Of a stretch of DNA of 64,000 nt, positions 11,766-23,063 are shown in pieces. The first letter of the stretch is position 1. Every line of letters starts with the position of its first letter. The translations under genes and the position numbers were made by a program. Source of the stretch: Spongilla lacustris (taxonomy: Eukaryota; Porifera; Demospongiae; Spongillida; Spongillidae); the NCBI GenBank assembly GCA_949361645.1, contig OX442431.1, positions 7,126,653-7,190,652 on the forward strand, read 5' to 3'. The notes under the pieces were generated by a model. The model had not been told where the DNA came from and ran no database searches. It saw only the letters and a program-made list of their open reading frames with translations.

Positions 11766-13775
11766 TTAAAAGCAAATGCAACTAGATCTATTTCTAGCAG
11801 ATATCAATGACTCATTTGGTAAAGGGATTGGATCAGGAACAAAGTCTTTTGGAAGGTGTTTCCATCCTCTAATACTTCCATCTACTTCCTGAATGAAGTA
11901 TGTACCCTTAGCTTTGTCATACTCCACATTCAACTGACGTGCCCAGTTCTGACCACGTGGCCAGTAGGTGTCATCCACATTCTGTTCTGCTACTCTTACC
12001 CATTCATCAGACACATCCACCACAATAGCAATGTGGCCTGTATGGCGAAATTTGCCACCTTTGTTCCAGATCAGAACAGCACCAGGTACAGGGCGCTCAG
12101 TAGATCCATTTGGAATGTTTGTCCAAGGAACCATTTCTTCGTCCTTCACCCTTATCGCATATGGCATGTCGAATACATCATAGGCCATACCAACATCACT
12201 GAATGTCACACCTGTAGCATGAATCAACCAGCGCCGGGCAAACTCCACACACTGATATCGCAATCCATAGTACAATTCACCATCCTGATGACGAAAGTGA
12301 AGGCCTACACGAGCAGTTCTATAGAGGGAGGAGTAGGCGGGGATTCCTCCAGGTGCATATCCCATAATGGCTCCAAAGGGCGCTCGCTGCCCAGCCAGGG
12401 TATCAGGTCCAATGCCATCCATCTCTTCAACAGTCTCCATGGGCATAACTTCATTCTCTGCAGTGGAATTCTTGTGATGGTGAGGATTGATAATTTCATC
12501 TGTGGGAAGGGCAGTGGCTGAACTATCATCAACAACACGCAGTGCTATGGAAAAAGAGTCAAAATTCAATATTGGACTCTTATCTACCCTCAACACAGTC
12601 CCTGCATAGTGTCCAGCCACACTGAATGTATTCACCTGAACATAATCCCCATCAATCATGGGCAATTTGCACAGTTCCTGGTACACAAATTGATTTTTTT
12701 TGAATCTTCCATCTGTAGATTCAACCACTTCAGGCTCAGCACTTGTAACAGGATTATGTAATACTATGTTTTCACCACCTCTTCCATTCACAGGTTTTGC
12801 TACATACCCTGTTTTCTTTAGCCTGTCGGTCACCTCCCAGGAGGAGTGCAAAAGGTTTGGGTGGTCAGGAAACATCTCCCACAGCACTGGAAGGATGGCC
12901 TTGTTTGCAGGGATGGCTGACCACCATGGTTCAAAAACAATCACATCCTCATGGAGGCAAACGTCTACAACACGAACTTTGCTGGAGCATCTAAGATGCT
13001 CTCCATTCCATTGTGAGAGCAGTGTGGTGTAGGACCATGTCTTCCAGACATATTTTACCAACTTCTTCTCATCATCCAAGATGTGCCCATTTTCATCAAA
13101 GGTGAAGTCATCCACATTTGAAACACATTTTCCAACAAAGCCTGCCTTCTGAGCGGCATGCATCATGTACATGGCATGGTACCTTTCCTCACCTACATTA
13201 TCATGTAGAAAGTGAACAAGAGTACCTTTGGGCAGATTGAGAAGGTGCCAAGCATTCACAAGCCTCTCCTCACAGCCAATACCTCCATCCACACCCACAC
13301 CTCCAATACCCACAGCCTTCGACCATGCATCCTGAACAAGCCCACACTCCATCAGGCAGGAAGCACTGTCAGCATTGTATTCTAAGCATTTAATGCCGTG
13401 CTCTGGTGTGATGGAAAGGTCAAAACGACCAGAGATAACTTTGTCACTAGTAAAGAAGGAAGCCAGAGCCCTGGGCCAGTACTGGGAGGGGAACCCAAAG
13501 GCAGGCCACAGTTCGGGGGTCTTACACACGTGCTCAGTTGCCTTGACAAACATTGAATGCAACTCTGTGGTAGCCTTGCACAGGGCTGCATGTGTAGATG
13601 ATGGAATCTGTACATAAGAGGCAGTTCTCCACTCAAGAGAGGAACCATTCAAATCAAAAAACACCTTCACATAAGGTACACTTGTGTCCATCCAGTCATG
13701 TTTCTTGCTGTGATCTGGTGGAAGTGTCACACTGGCCCGCACCAATGGAGCTATCTTGGTACTTTCTTTACTCAT
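11766..13775 (-). CDS. Glutathionylspermidine synthetase-amidase, domain-permuted, copy 1
   Basis: 669 residues in one uninterrupted ORF. Residues about 1-405 match the glutathionylspermidine synthetase (ATP-grasp-like) domain: GRFD at R117/D119, EYNADSASC with E132 and N134, the VWKTW and VFEPWW blocks, and R396 in the VLRVDKS block. These correspond to E. coli Gss R316, D318, E330, N332 and R598. After a linker, residues about 463-650 match the CHAP amidase: APFGAIMGYAPGG, then Cys509 (YQCVEFARRW), His581 (TGHIAIVV) and Glu597 (AEQN). The expected reactions are ATP-dependent joining of glutathione to spermidine and the reverse hydrolysis, in the cytosol. The domain order is reversed relative to E. 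coli. A splice-acceptor-like TTTCTGACAG lies 13 bp before the ATG, suggesting a 5'-UTR intron. The C-terminal tail differs from the other copies and ends in a Cys-rich stretch. Confidence 0.92.
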   Translation of the reverse strand: MSKESTKIAPLVRASVTLPPDHSKKHDWMDTSVPYVKVFFDLNGSSLEWRTASYVQIPSSTHAALCKATTELHSMFVKATEHVCKTPELWPAFGFPSQYWPRALASFFTSDKVISGRFDLSITPEHGIKCLEYNADSASCLMECGLVQDAWSKAVGIGGVGVDGGIGCEERLVNAWHLLNLPKGTLVHFLHDNVGEERYHAMYMMHAAQKAGFVGKCVSNVDDFTFDENGHILDDEKKLVKYVWKTWSYTTLLSQWNGEHLRCSSKVRVVDVCLHEDVIVFEPWWSAIPANKAILPVLWEMFPDHPNLLHSSWEVTDRLKKTGYVAKPVNGRGGENIVLHNPVTSAEPEVVESTDGRFKKNQFVYQELCKLPMIDGDYVQVNTFSVAGHYAGTVLRVDKSPILNFDSFSIALRVVDDSSATALPTDEIINPHHHKNSTAENEVMPMETVEEMDGIGPDTLAGQRAPFGAIMGYAPGGIPAYSSLYRTARVGLHFRHQDGELYYGLRYQCVEFARRWLIHATGVTFSDVGMAYDVFDMPYAIRVKDEEMVPWTNIPNGSTERPVPGAVLIWNKGGKFRHTGHIAIVVDVSDEWVRVAEQNVDDTYWPRGQNWARQLNVEYDKAKGTYFIQEVDGSIRGWKHLPKDFVPDPIPLPNESLISARNRSSCICF

Positions 13776-14083
13776 TACACTGATGTGCCTGTCAGAAATG
13801 AATGTTAAAAAAAAGAAAACTAATGAACAACCTTAATCCCCTGATGTCCTACACATACATGTAGGGCGCAACTTAAAATGCAAACCCGTATGAACAGAGA
13901 ATGAACTACATGTAAAAATTGGTTATACTGGAGAAATGGTCTTTTATTAAAAAAAATAAAAAAAAGAAAGAAAGAAAAAAAAAAACACTGTATAAAAAGA
14001 CAATAGGTAACTCAGCATGACCCCTGTGCTGGGAAGCACAGGGTATTTTTCTATGAAAAAAAAACCCAAACAAAAAACAGAAA

Positions 14084-14150
14084 AACTGGAGACATTGCAG
14101 TGCCTTGGTATTGTGGTAGAAGAACTGGAGACATTGCAGTGCCTTGGTGG
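14084..14150. repeat. 39-bp minisatellite, fewer than two copies (X1 allele)
   Basis: The unit begins GAACTGGAGACATTGCAGTG. The same locus in X2 (21845-22302) has nearly 12 copies. Confidence 0.85.
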
Positions 14151-14742
14151 ACTGCTCCGCCATCAAGTAGGGCGGCACCTTATTAGAGGAAACTGCCATT
14201 TCTTCATCAATGTACATGTGGATGAGCTGTTGCATCTTGCTGCTATGGTGACGTACATGTGGATGAGCTATTATTCAAAGTGTGATGTTAACAGTGGTTT
14301 TACAAAGAGTGCAAGCTGATGAATGAAACAGCATCAACTTTGGCGATGGGAATGAATGTCATAGTTTGTCTGGTGCTGCACTCACCAATGACCACACCAA
14401 CTGCCAACAGCACAAGACTACTCTCTATTGAGTCCACAATTGACAGCGAGCATCCACGCAGTTAATGCAGCAACGGGTTCTGGTTCTGCATGGGAGTGCC
14501 ACAGCCAGCAATGCACAGCTGCACTACTGTATGGAGATGCAGCATTCCTCACAAGGTATAATTTGGTTATCAGCAAGAACTTTGCCAATCATTGCAAGAG
14601 GGAGCACATAATATTCATGTTTTTCCATGAAGACAGAAAGCCACAGGGAACAAAACAGAAGTGGGGGCAGTAACTTTAGCACGGATCATCATGAACACTT
14701 TCAAGCTAGGTTCGGCTGAAAACTTCATCATAGCAGCACGAG

Positions 14743-14990
14743 GCAACAGCTCATCCACGTCAGTCACCATAGCAACAAGAAGCAACAGCTCATCCATGTC
14801 AGTCACCATAGCAACAAGAGGCAACAGGTCATCCACGTGTCTGTCACCATAGTAGCAAGAGGCAACAGTTCATCCGTGTGTCCGTCACCATAGCAGCAAG
14901 AGGCAACAGCTCATCCATGTGTCCGTCACCATAGCAGTAAGAGGCAACAGCTCATCCATGTGTCCATCACCATAGCATCAAGAGGTACAC
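14743..14990. repeat. 39-41 bp minisatellite (GCAACAGCTCATCC type)
   Basis: About six units built on GCAACAGCTCATCCATGT with a CACCATAGCA core. Units are 39 bp, or 41 bp where a GT dinucleotide is inserted. The homologous array is at about 22895-23063. Confidence 0.8.
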
Positions 14991-15631
14991 CATTTTTCCT
15001 TAATAGGGTGACACTCGTACCATTTCCTGACAGGATGCATTGATCCATGTGGGATGTAGACACATGATGTTTCAGTGGATCACAGCTCTCGGTAACAAAA
15101 TAACAATTCTTGATCTTGCATGTTAGTGACATGTACTGATCCAAAATTTGAATCTTAATGCACCAATACTCTAGTGTAAGGAGTTTAATTATTCTTAATA
15201 GCTATTCTCCATCACATTTAGCATGAAAAAACCTTACAAAATTGAAGCTATGCATGGTATTGCTTCAAGTACCAACAAAAGATTAGAACAACGTGCAAGA
15301 AGAAGGGAGTAGTAAGGCAGGCAGGTCTTTGGCGCTTTGCAAAGACAAATGTATATAATGTTTATTGTAGAGTTGGAAGGTGCTGGCTCGACAAGTGCAA
15401 TAGATTTGTCAGTCGCCTGTTTTGGATAGATGGAATGAATAGACCCATGTAGATCTAGATGACCTGGCGCCTTGGAGGCCCAGGCAAGGCTAGACATGTG
15501 CAAGGGGGCAGGAGCACCTTACCAATATATTAAATTACATGCATGTAGGTGCAACCTAGCTGGATCTATGTATGCTAGTATATACCGGTACACATGTAGC
15601 GTCTAATAATGTAGCACAGCCTCAAAGTTCA

Positions 15632-15876
15632 CAGTGGCGGATCCCTCAGGTGTGCGCAGTCCTCTCGGGCCCGATTAACTAAGTAAAGTCACCGAATTAT
15701 ATCATCATACGTGAGCTACACAGGCCGTAGCTATAGGGGAGATTGCCCAGGCCCGTAGGCAGGGGAGATATCAATCATTTATCGTATCATGCCTGAAACG
15801 GACAGCACCCCCCCCCCCCCCCGTATCAGTCCCGCTGCGCGCCACCCCCTTGTTGAAATCCTGGATCCGTCACTGG
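15632..15876. mobile_element. MITE with CAGTGGCGGATCC ends and GTTCA target duplication
   Basis: The left end CAGTGGCGGATCC and right end GGATCCGTCACTG are inverted repeats. A 5-bp direct repeat, GTTCA, flanks the element. It is absent from the homologous position in X2. A poly-C tract lies near its right end. Confidence 0.75.
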
Positions 15877-16542
15877 TTCAGGCTATTGTGCTTGTGGGTG
15901 TTTAAAATCCATTGGGCTATTCGTACACCCCTATGGATGACAGTGTCAAAGGGGGGAATAAAATTATGAAGCTTGACCTGCGGTTAAGAATAACGGTGGA
16001 TGGTATAAGCGATGTCAATGTAGGTGTGACCGCCACAACATCCGCCCTGCTGGTTAGAGAGTACATGTAGGGACTATCGTTACTTTATGTATTTACCTTC
16101 TCTACCAATTGGGTTCACAGTGCCATCTTTTATTTTTAATTCCTGGTCCTAAGTACGTGCTCGTATGGATCGATATCCACAACAGCATGCGACATATGAT
16201 TGTACTGAAGTGATCGCTAACCTGTGAACGTTTCGGGGTTCTTTGTGTACATCACAGTCCCCAGGCCAAAAAAATAACCACACCCTCTATTTTATCACAC
16301 CTTTTGTAGGGCGTCATCAGTGCGCAGATTAGGGGGGGGGGGGGAGAAATCGTACTTCCAGCCCTGGGTTTACCCTGGGTTTGTTCGATGAATCGTCGAT
16401 CCCGACCAGGTTGATAGGTTTTTAACAAAATTCACACTTGCCTTTCTCACCCTCAATGCCTGGGATCGTCGAACAAAACCCACGCTGGGAATACGATTTT
16501 TTTCCCTGTGCGCGCGAAGTTGAAGCTCAACAGACAACAGTC

Positions 16543-17232
16543 AGTGGCGTAGGAGCATGGCCGCTGCACTTTTCCATTAACAACAAAAGAATAATAATAT
16601 GATACAAGCGCGCATGTATCAATTTAATTAGCTGAGCAATTTGCTGCTAGCTAGTTAATTACATTAAAATCGATCGCGAGACGCTAGCTTAAGCTAGCTA
16701 GCTTATATTATACCCGGCTTCAAAAGCAAAACTTTGGTATTAACCGATTAATTCCTGTAGACGCAAATAGGCGTCAAATAGGTGTTTACTGTTACCAAGG
16801 TATTTTGGGTGAGGTGACCACAAACCAATGAAAAAATTATACCAATTTGAAGTTCTTCAGGATCCGGAACATGGCTTCAGTGGGTGTCGTTAGATTATCC
16901 CTTCCTGCCACACAAATTTTTTTTTTTTACTGTACGTAGTTTACAACTGCTACCACAAGTGGCCTTGGCTACACTATAGCTGTTTTGTACTACATGCACA
17001 GAGGCAAGGTCTCAAAACTAACTTTCTGATAGTCTTTGCGTAGTTTTTGGAGTTTATTTGTGGACCCAGACCCCTATGGGGGGGGGGGGGGGGGGGGGGG
17101 GGGGCTTCCAGCGCTCCCCCATACCCCTTGGCTGGGCAGCAGGGGTGCCCCCCTCCCGCACCCTCCCCGGGGAGGCGGGGGAACCACCGTTATTGGCCGC
17201 TGCACTTTATATTCCCTTCCTACGCCGCTGCA
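16543..17232. mobile_element. Non-autonomous DNA transposon with CAGYGGCGTAGGA ends
   Basis: The left end CAGTGGCGTAGGA and the right end (reverse complement CAGCGGCGTAGGA) are inverted repeats. The X2 homologue has a continuous empty site near 24572. The interior includes a roughly 30-base poly-G run (about 17076-17104) and no transposase. The target duplication is imperfect (ACAGT on both sides, offset by one base). Confidence 0.7.
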
Positions 17233-19536
17233 CAGTACTGCTGCTACTCAGCTCAGAGCCACACTGCCTTCCAATCTTCTACTAGCGATGGACCTACATG
17301 TAAAGGAGCATACAGCTGGCTTACCGTGCTCCCTATAGAAGAGTATGGGTTTACCGGTTTACCCTTCACAAGACTGCCTTCCGAGATGCATTAGCTCTTA
17401 GGTATGGCTGGTTACCTGCCAACACGCCCACCATCTGAGTGTGGTGCTGCCTTCTCTGTTGAGCATGCACTGTCATGTCCAAAAGGTGGTTTCCCTTCCA
17501 TCAGGCACAATGAGATCAGCACCTGTACAGCTTATCATTTGTCAAATTTGCCACAATGTTTCAGTTGAGTCTCTTCTACAACCCATCACAGGTGAGGTTT
17601 CACGTCTGCCTCAGCCACTTCCAGGATGGTGCTAGACTTGATGTAGCTGATGGATTCTGGGGGAGTCGTTTTGAGAGGGAATTCTTTGACGTAAAGGTTT
17701 TCATGCCCCCTCAAATAGACGACCTCAACTATCTGCCTGTTACCATTCTCATGCAAAAAAGCGCGCCTATGAGCAAAGGATCCTAGAAGTTGAGCATGCA
17801 TCCTTCACCCCACTCATCTTCTCTGCCACTGGAGGCTTAGGAAGTGAGACCACAGTGGTTTACAAACGTATCACTGCCCAGCCGGCTATCAGCAAAGTGG
17901 GACCACACATATAGTTCAACCATGGCTTGGACTTTCCTTCTCCCTCCTATGCTCCTCCATCATGTGCATCAGAGGGGCCCGATCATCTATGGGCCATGCC
18001 TTCAACCACTCTCCTGCTGACCTGCATTATTGCAAAGGTTGCACAGGTCTCATTCCTTCCTTAGCTTACATGTATTGCCTACCAGTGCACATATATTTCA
18101 ATGTTTAACCCACTGATTCCATATATACATCATGTGTATTGGTACTTAAGATCCAATTGGATAAAAGGTTTATATCTTTGACACTTGTCACCACTGAAGG
18201 CTACTGTTAGCGGCTATGCGTAAGTACTAGAGCACAATGCAGGAACTTTAACTTTACTAATATGCTTGATACAAATTCTCATTACACACCCAATGGATAC
18301 CATTGAGATTTGATCAGAAATACTATTTATATATTTTTAAATGTATCAAATATAGGCACATATATGAATATGGATAATGCATATTTGGAACTGTGGCCGT
18401 CATTGATACATTAATAAGGTATACAGTGATAGTCATCCAATCAGAGATTCTATCCCTTGCTTGAATTGTTTCACAGATGCTGTGACCAGATACTATGAAA
18501 ATGCGTAAATATAATAGGCAGCAACATTATGGTGGTCATGGGGTGGTGTTGGTGATTATATGACAACGAGTTCCCTGTGTGGTAGCCGCCATTACTGCCA
18601 TTGCAGCTTCCAGCTGTGGCTGTTTGTTTGCTTGTGATTGCACGATAGTAGGTGCTTTCTGTTTGCAGGTCTAATGAGTCCACAACTCCGGGGGAGGTAC
18701 TGTAGCAGCATATAGCACAAATGAACTGGTGATAAATTGTTCATGTTCGTAAGCAGAAGTATTGGGATAATACATCCCTTCATCCCAAATGTACACATTC
18801 TGCACACCATGGACTTGTTTACTTGCTGCCTTCTTTAACGAGTCAGTGTCTGCTCACCTTGGCAATCCCATTTGTAAACCACACATATATGTGGCACCGG
18901 GACAGCTACCCATGGGCATTGCAGACCTGGTACGCATTATCACCATGCAGCTATTAATAACATTCATCCACAGAGCTTTCAATGCAGCACATGTTGAACC
19001 CCTCAGGTTTAGACTGGTCAGATGGGATGCACCCTGATGGTGTTAAAATCAAGTTAATTATGTGAGGCCACCTGTACCAATACTTTTAATTAGCACATTC
19101 TTACTATTGCTAAATCCACCCTTATTGCTGCTATAGCTGATGACAAAAGATCCAAAAATGACCATTAAAAAAACCACAGCCATATTTCTCAATTGCAATT
19201 GAGATATATATGGTGTTTGTGGCCCCAAAAAACACACACTTCATTAGTGCATGAGATTGCCTCCCAATAGATCTAGTCTACCTTTGGTACCAGTTTCATT
19301 TGCCATTCAGACAACCTCAATTTTGGGGAGCGCACCACATATGAATTAGTAACACTGATCGTTTCAACTACTTGTAATTTTGTCTTGTACAAAACATTAC
19401 AAAAAATAATAAATTATGGTAGTAATATGTGTACAACTTGGATGATCCTAAATAAACAACACAAATGCATGTATGCAATAAAAGTGGATGTGAAAAACTG
19501 TATTTATAATGACATGAAATACATGTCCCAAGCCTA

Positions 19537-21543
19537 TCACAGTGGTTTCGATGAATCTTTTGGCAAAGACACTGGATCATGGACAAAATCTTTTGGAAGG
19601 TGTTTCCATCCTCTCACACTTCCATCTACTTCCTGAATGAAGTATGTACCCTTAGCTTTGTCATACTCCACAGCCAACTGACGTGCCCAGTTCTGACCAC
19701 GTGGCCAGTAGGTGTCATCCACATTCTGTTCTGCTACTCTTACCCATTCATCAGACACATCCACCACAATAGCAACGTGACCTGTCCAGTGAAATTCACC
19801 TCCTTCATTCCAGATCAGAACAGCACCAGGCACAGGGCGCTCAGTAGATCCATTTGGAATGTTTGTCCAAGGAACCTTTTCATCATCCTTCACTTTTATT
19901 GCATATGGCATGTCAAATATGTTATATGCCATATCAACTTCACCAAATGTCACACCTGTAGCATGGATCAGCCAGCGTCGAGCAAACTCCACACACTGAT
20001 ATCGGAATCCATAAAAAATTTTGCCCACCTGATGACGAAACTGTACACGCGATGTATACACAGTTCTATCTGCAGTGTCATAGTCACAAGAGTAGGCGAG
20101 GATTCCACCAGGTGCATATCCCATAATGGCACCAAAGGGTGCTGGCTGTCCAGCCAGGGTATCAGGTCCAGTGCCATCCGTCTCTTCAACAGTCTCCATG
20201 GGCACAACCTTTTCAGGCTCTTTCTCGGGAATGTACCTCCTGTGATGGTAAGGATTGACTATTTCATCTGTGGGAAGGGGAGTGCCTGAACCATCATCAA
20301 CAACACGCAGTGCTATGGAAAAAGAGTCAAAATTCAAGATTGGACTCTTATCTACCCTCAACACAGTCCCTGCATAGTGTCCAGCCACACTGAATGTATT
20401 CACCTGAACATACTCCCCATCAATCATGGGCAATTTGCATAGTTCCTGGTACACAAATTGATTATTTTTGAATCTTCCATCTGTAGATTCAACCACTTCA
20501 GGCTCAGCACTTGTAACAGGATTATGTAATACTATGTTTTCACCACCTCTTCCATTCACAGGTTTTGCTACATACCCTGTTTTCTTTAGCCTGTCGGTCA
20601 CCTCCCAGGAGGAGTGCAAAAGGTTTGGGTGGTCAGGAAACATCTCACTCAGCACTGGAAGGATGGCCTTGTTTGCAGGGATGGCTGACCACCATGGTTC
20701 AAAAACAATCACATCCTCATGGAGGCAAACGTCTACAACACGAACTTTGCCGGAGCGTCTAAGATGCTCTCCATTCCATTGTGAGAGCAGTGTGGTGTAG
20801 GACCATGTCTTCCAGACATATTTTACCAACTTCTTCTCATCATCCAAGATGTGCCCATTTTCATCAAAGGTGAAGTCATCCACATTTGAAACACATTTTC
20901 CAACAAAGCCTGCCTTCTGAGCGGCATGCATCATGTACATGGCATGGTACCTTTCCTCACCTACATTATCATGTAGAAAGTGAACAAGAGTACCTTTGGG
21001 CAGATTGAGAAGGTGCCAAGCATTCACAAGCCTCTCCTCACAGCCAATACCTCCATCCACACCCACACCTCCAATACCCACAGCCTTCGACCATGCATCC
21101 TGAACAAGCCCACACTCCATCAGGCAGGAAGCACTGTCAGCATTGTATTCTAAGCATTTAATGCCGTGCTCTGGTGTGATGGAAAGGTCAAAACGACCAG
21201 AGATAACTTTGTCACTAGTAAAGAAGGAAGCCAGAGCCCTGGGCCAGTACTGGGAGGGGAACCCAAAGGCAGGCCACAGTTCGGGGGTCTTACACACGTG
21301 CTCAGTTGCCTTGACAAACATTGAATGCAACTCTGTGGTAGCCTTGCACAGGGCTGCATGTGTAGATGATGGAATCTGTACATAAGAGGCAGTTCTCCAC
21401 TCAAGAGAGGAACCATTCAAATCAAAAAACACCTTCACATAAGGTACACTTGTGTCCATCCAGTCATGTTTCTTGCTGTGATCTGGTGGAAGTGTCACAC
21501 TGGCCCGCACCAATGGAGCTATCTTGGTACTTTCTTTACTCAT
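19537..21543 (-). CDS. Glutathionylspermidine synthetase-amidase, domain-permuted, copy 2 (chimeric)
   Basis: 668 residues, single ORF. The synthetase domain is almost identical to copy 1, including the GRFD and EYNADSASC blocks. The linker and CHAP domain match copy 3 instead, for example the SCDYDTADRTVYTSRVQF segment and the YHHRRYIPEKEPEK linker. The switch lies just after the SFSIALRVVDD block, near 20295-20310. The amidase triad is C517, H589 and E605. Its 5' flank matches copy 1's 5' flank and its 3' flank matches copy 3's 3' flank, so gene and flanks show the same mosaic. The same acceptor-like TTTCTGACAG precedes the ATG. The expected activity is as for copy 1; nothing in the sequence suggests it is inactive. 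Confidence 0.92.
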   Translation of the reverse strand: MSKESTKIAPLVRASVTLPPDHSKKHDWMDTSVPYVKVFFDLNGSSLEWRTASYVQIPSSTHAALCKATTELHSMFVKATEHVCKTPELWPAFGFPSQYWPRALASFFTSDKVISGRFDLSITPEHGIKCLEYNADSASCLMECGLVQDAWSKAVGIGGVGVDGGIGCEERLVNAWHLLNLPKGTLVHFLHDNVGEERYHAMYMMHAAQKAGFVGKCVSNVDDFTFDENGHILDDEKKLVKYVWKTWSYTTLLSQWNGEHLRRSGKVRVVDVCLHEDVIVFEPWWSAIPANKAILPVLSEMFPDHPNLLHSSWEVTDRLKKTGYVAKPVNGRGGENIVLHNPVTSAEPEVVESTDGRFKNNQFVYQELCKLPMIDGEYVQVNTFSVAGHYAGTVLRVDKSPILNFDSFSIALRVVDDGSGTPLPTDEIVNPYHHRRYIPEKEPEKVVPMETVEETDGTGPDTLAGQPAPFGAIMGYAPGGILAYSCDYDTADRTVYTSRVQFRHQVGKIFYGFRYQCVEFARRWLIHATGVTFGEVDMAYNIFDMPYAIKVKDDEKVPWTNIPNGSTERPVPGAVLIWNEGGEFHWTGHVAIVVDVSDEWVRVAEQNVDDTYWPRGQNWARQLAVEYDKAKGTYFIQEVDGSVRGWKHLPKDFVHDPVSLPKDSSKPL

Positions 21544-21844
21544 TACACTGATGTGCCTGTCAGAAATGAATGTTAAAAAAAAGAAAACTAATGAACAACC
21601 TTAATCCCCTGATGTCCTACACATACATGTAGGGCGCAATATAAAATGCAAACCCATATGAACAGAGAATGAACTACATGTAAAAATTGGTTATACTGGA
21701 GAAATGGTCTTTTATTCAAAAAAAAAAAAAAGAAAGAATGAAAAAAAAACACTATAAAAAGACAATAGGTAACTCAGCATGACCCTAGTGCTGGGAAGCA
21801 CAGGGTATTTTTCTATGAAAAAAAAACCCCAAACAAAAAACAGA

Positions 21845-22302
21845 AAAACTGGAGACATTGCAGTGCCTTGGTATTGTGGTAGAAGAACTGGAGACATTGC
21901 AGTGCATTGGTATTGTGGTAGAAGAACTGGAGACATTGCAGTGCCTTGGTATTGTGGTAGAAGAACTGGAGACATTGCAGTGCCTTGGTATTGTGGTAGA
22001 AGAACTGGAGACATTGCAGTGCCTTGGTATTGTGGTAGAAGAACTGGAGACATTGCAGTGCCTTGGTATTGTGGTAGAAGAACTGGAGACATTGCAGTGC
22101 CTTGGTATTGTGGTAGAAGAACTGGAGACATTGCAGTGTCTTGGTATTGTGGTAGAAGAACTGGAGACATTGCAGTGCCTTGGTATTGTGATAGAAGAAC
22201 TGGAGACATTGCAGTGCCTTGGTATTGTGGTAGAAGAATTGGAGACATTGCAGTGCCTTGGTATTGTGGTAGAAGAACTGGAGACATTGCAGTGCCTTGG
22301 TG
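21845..22302. repeat. 39-bp minisatellite, about 12 copies (X2 allele)
   Basis: Tandem 39-bp units with few substitutions. Because 39 is 13 codons, several frames on both strands stay open across it. These ORFs are repeat artefacts (repeated GDIAVPWYCGRRT and similar), not genes. Confidence 0.93.
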
Positions 22303-22894
22303 GACTGCTCCGCCATCAAGTAGGGCGGCACCTTATTAGAGGAAACTGCCATTTCTTCATCGATGTACATGTGGATGAGCTGTTGCATCTTGCTGCTATG
22401 GTGACGTACATGTGGATGAGCTATTATTCAAGTGTGATGTTAACAGTGGTTTTACAAAGAGTGCAAGCTGATGAATGAAACAGCATCAACTTTGGCGATG
22501 GGAATGAATGTCATAGTTTGTCTGGTGCTGCACTCACCAATGACCACACCAACTGCCAACAGCACAAGACTACTCTCTATTGAGTCCACAATTGACAGCG
22601 AGCATCCACGCAGTTAATGCAGCAACGGGTTCTGGTTCTGCATGGGAGTGCCACAGCCAGCAATGCACAGCTGCACTACTGTATGGAGATGCAGCATTCC
22701 TCACAAGGTATAATTTGGTTATCAGCAAGAACTTTGCCAATCATTGCAAGAGGGAGCACATAATATTCATGTTTTTCCATGAAGACAGAAAGCCACAGGG
22801 AACAAAACAGAAGTGGGGGCATAACTTCAGCACGGATGAGTCATCATGAACACTTCCAAGCTAGGTTTGGCTGAAAATGTCATCATAGCAGCAA

Positions 22895-23063
22895 GAGGCA
22901 ACAGCTTATCCATGTCAGTCACCATAGCAACAAGAAGCAACAGCTCATCCATGTCAGTCATCGTAGCAACAAGAGGCAACAGCTCATCCACATGTCGGTC
23001 ACCATGGCAGCAAGTGGCAACAACTCATCCATGTGTCGGTCACCATAGCAGCAAGAGGCATAC
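22895..23063. repeat. 39-41 bp minisatellite, homologue of 14743-14990
   Basis: About four units of the GCAACAGCTCATCC type, fewer than in X1. Confidence 0.7.

Larger units (their letters stand above)
13776..19536. repeat. Spacer X1 of the tandem segmental duplication
   Basis: This spacer is homologous to 21544-27056 (X2) along almost its whole length: 13776-15545 with 21544-23590, 15895-16535 with 23595-24575, 17232-18165 with 24576-25450, and 18165-19536 with 25590-27056. No coding gene is recognised; ORFs are short and not conserved as reading frames. X1 carries two insertions that X2 lacks (15632-15876 and 16543-17232). Confidence 0.85.

Noticed and set aside
14743..14990. 39-41 bp direct repeats considered as CRISPR
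   Set aside because: No variable spacers; an ordinary minisatellite.
21712..22478. Repeat proteins of 13-residue units on both strands
   Set aside because: A 39-bp minisatellite open by chance in several frames; the X1 homologue lacks them.
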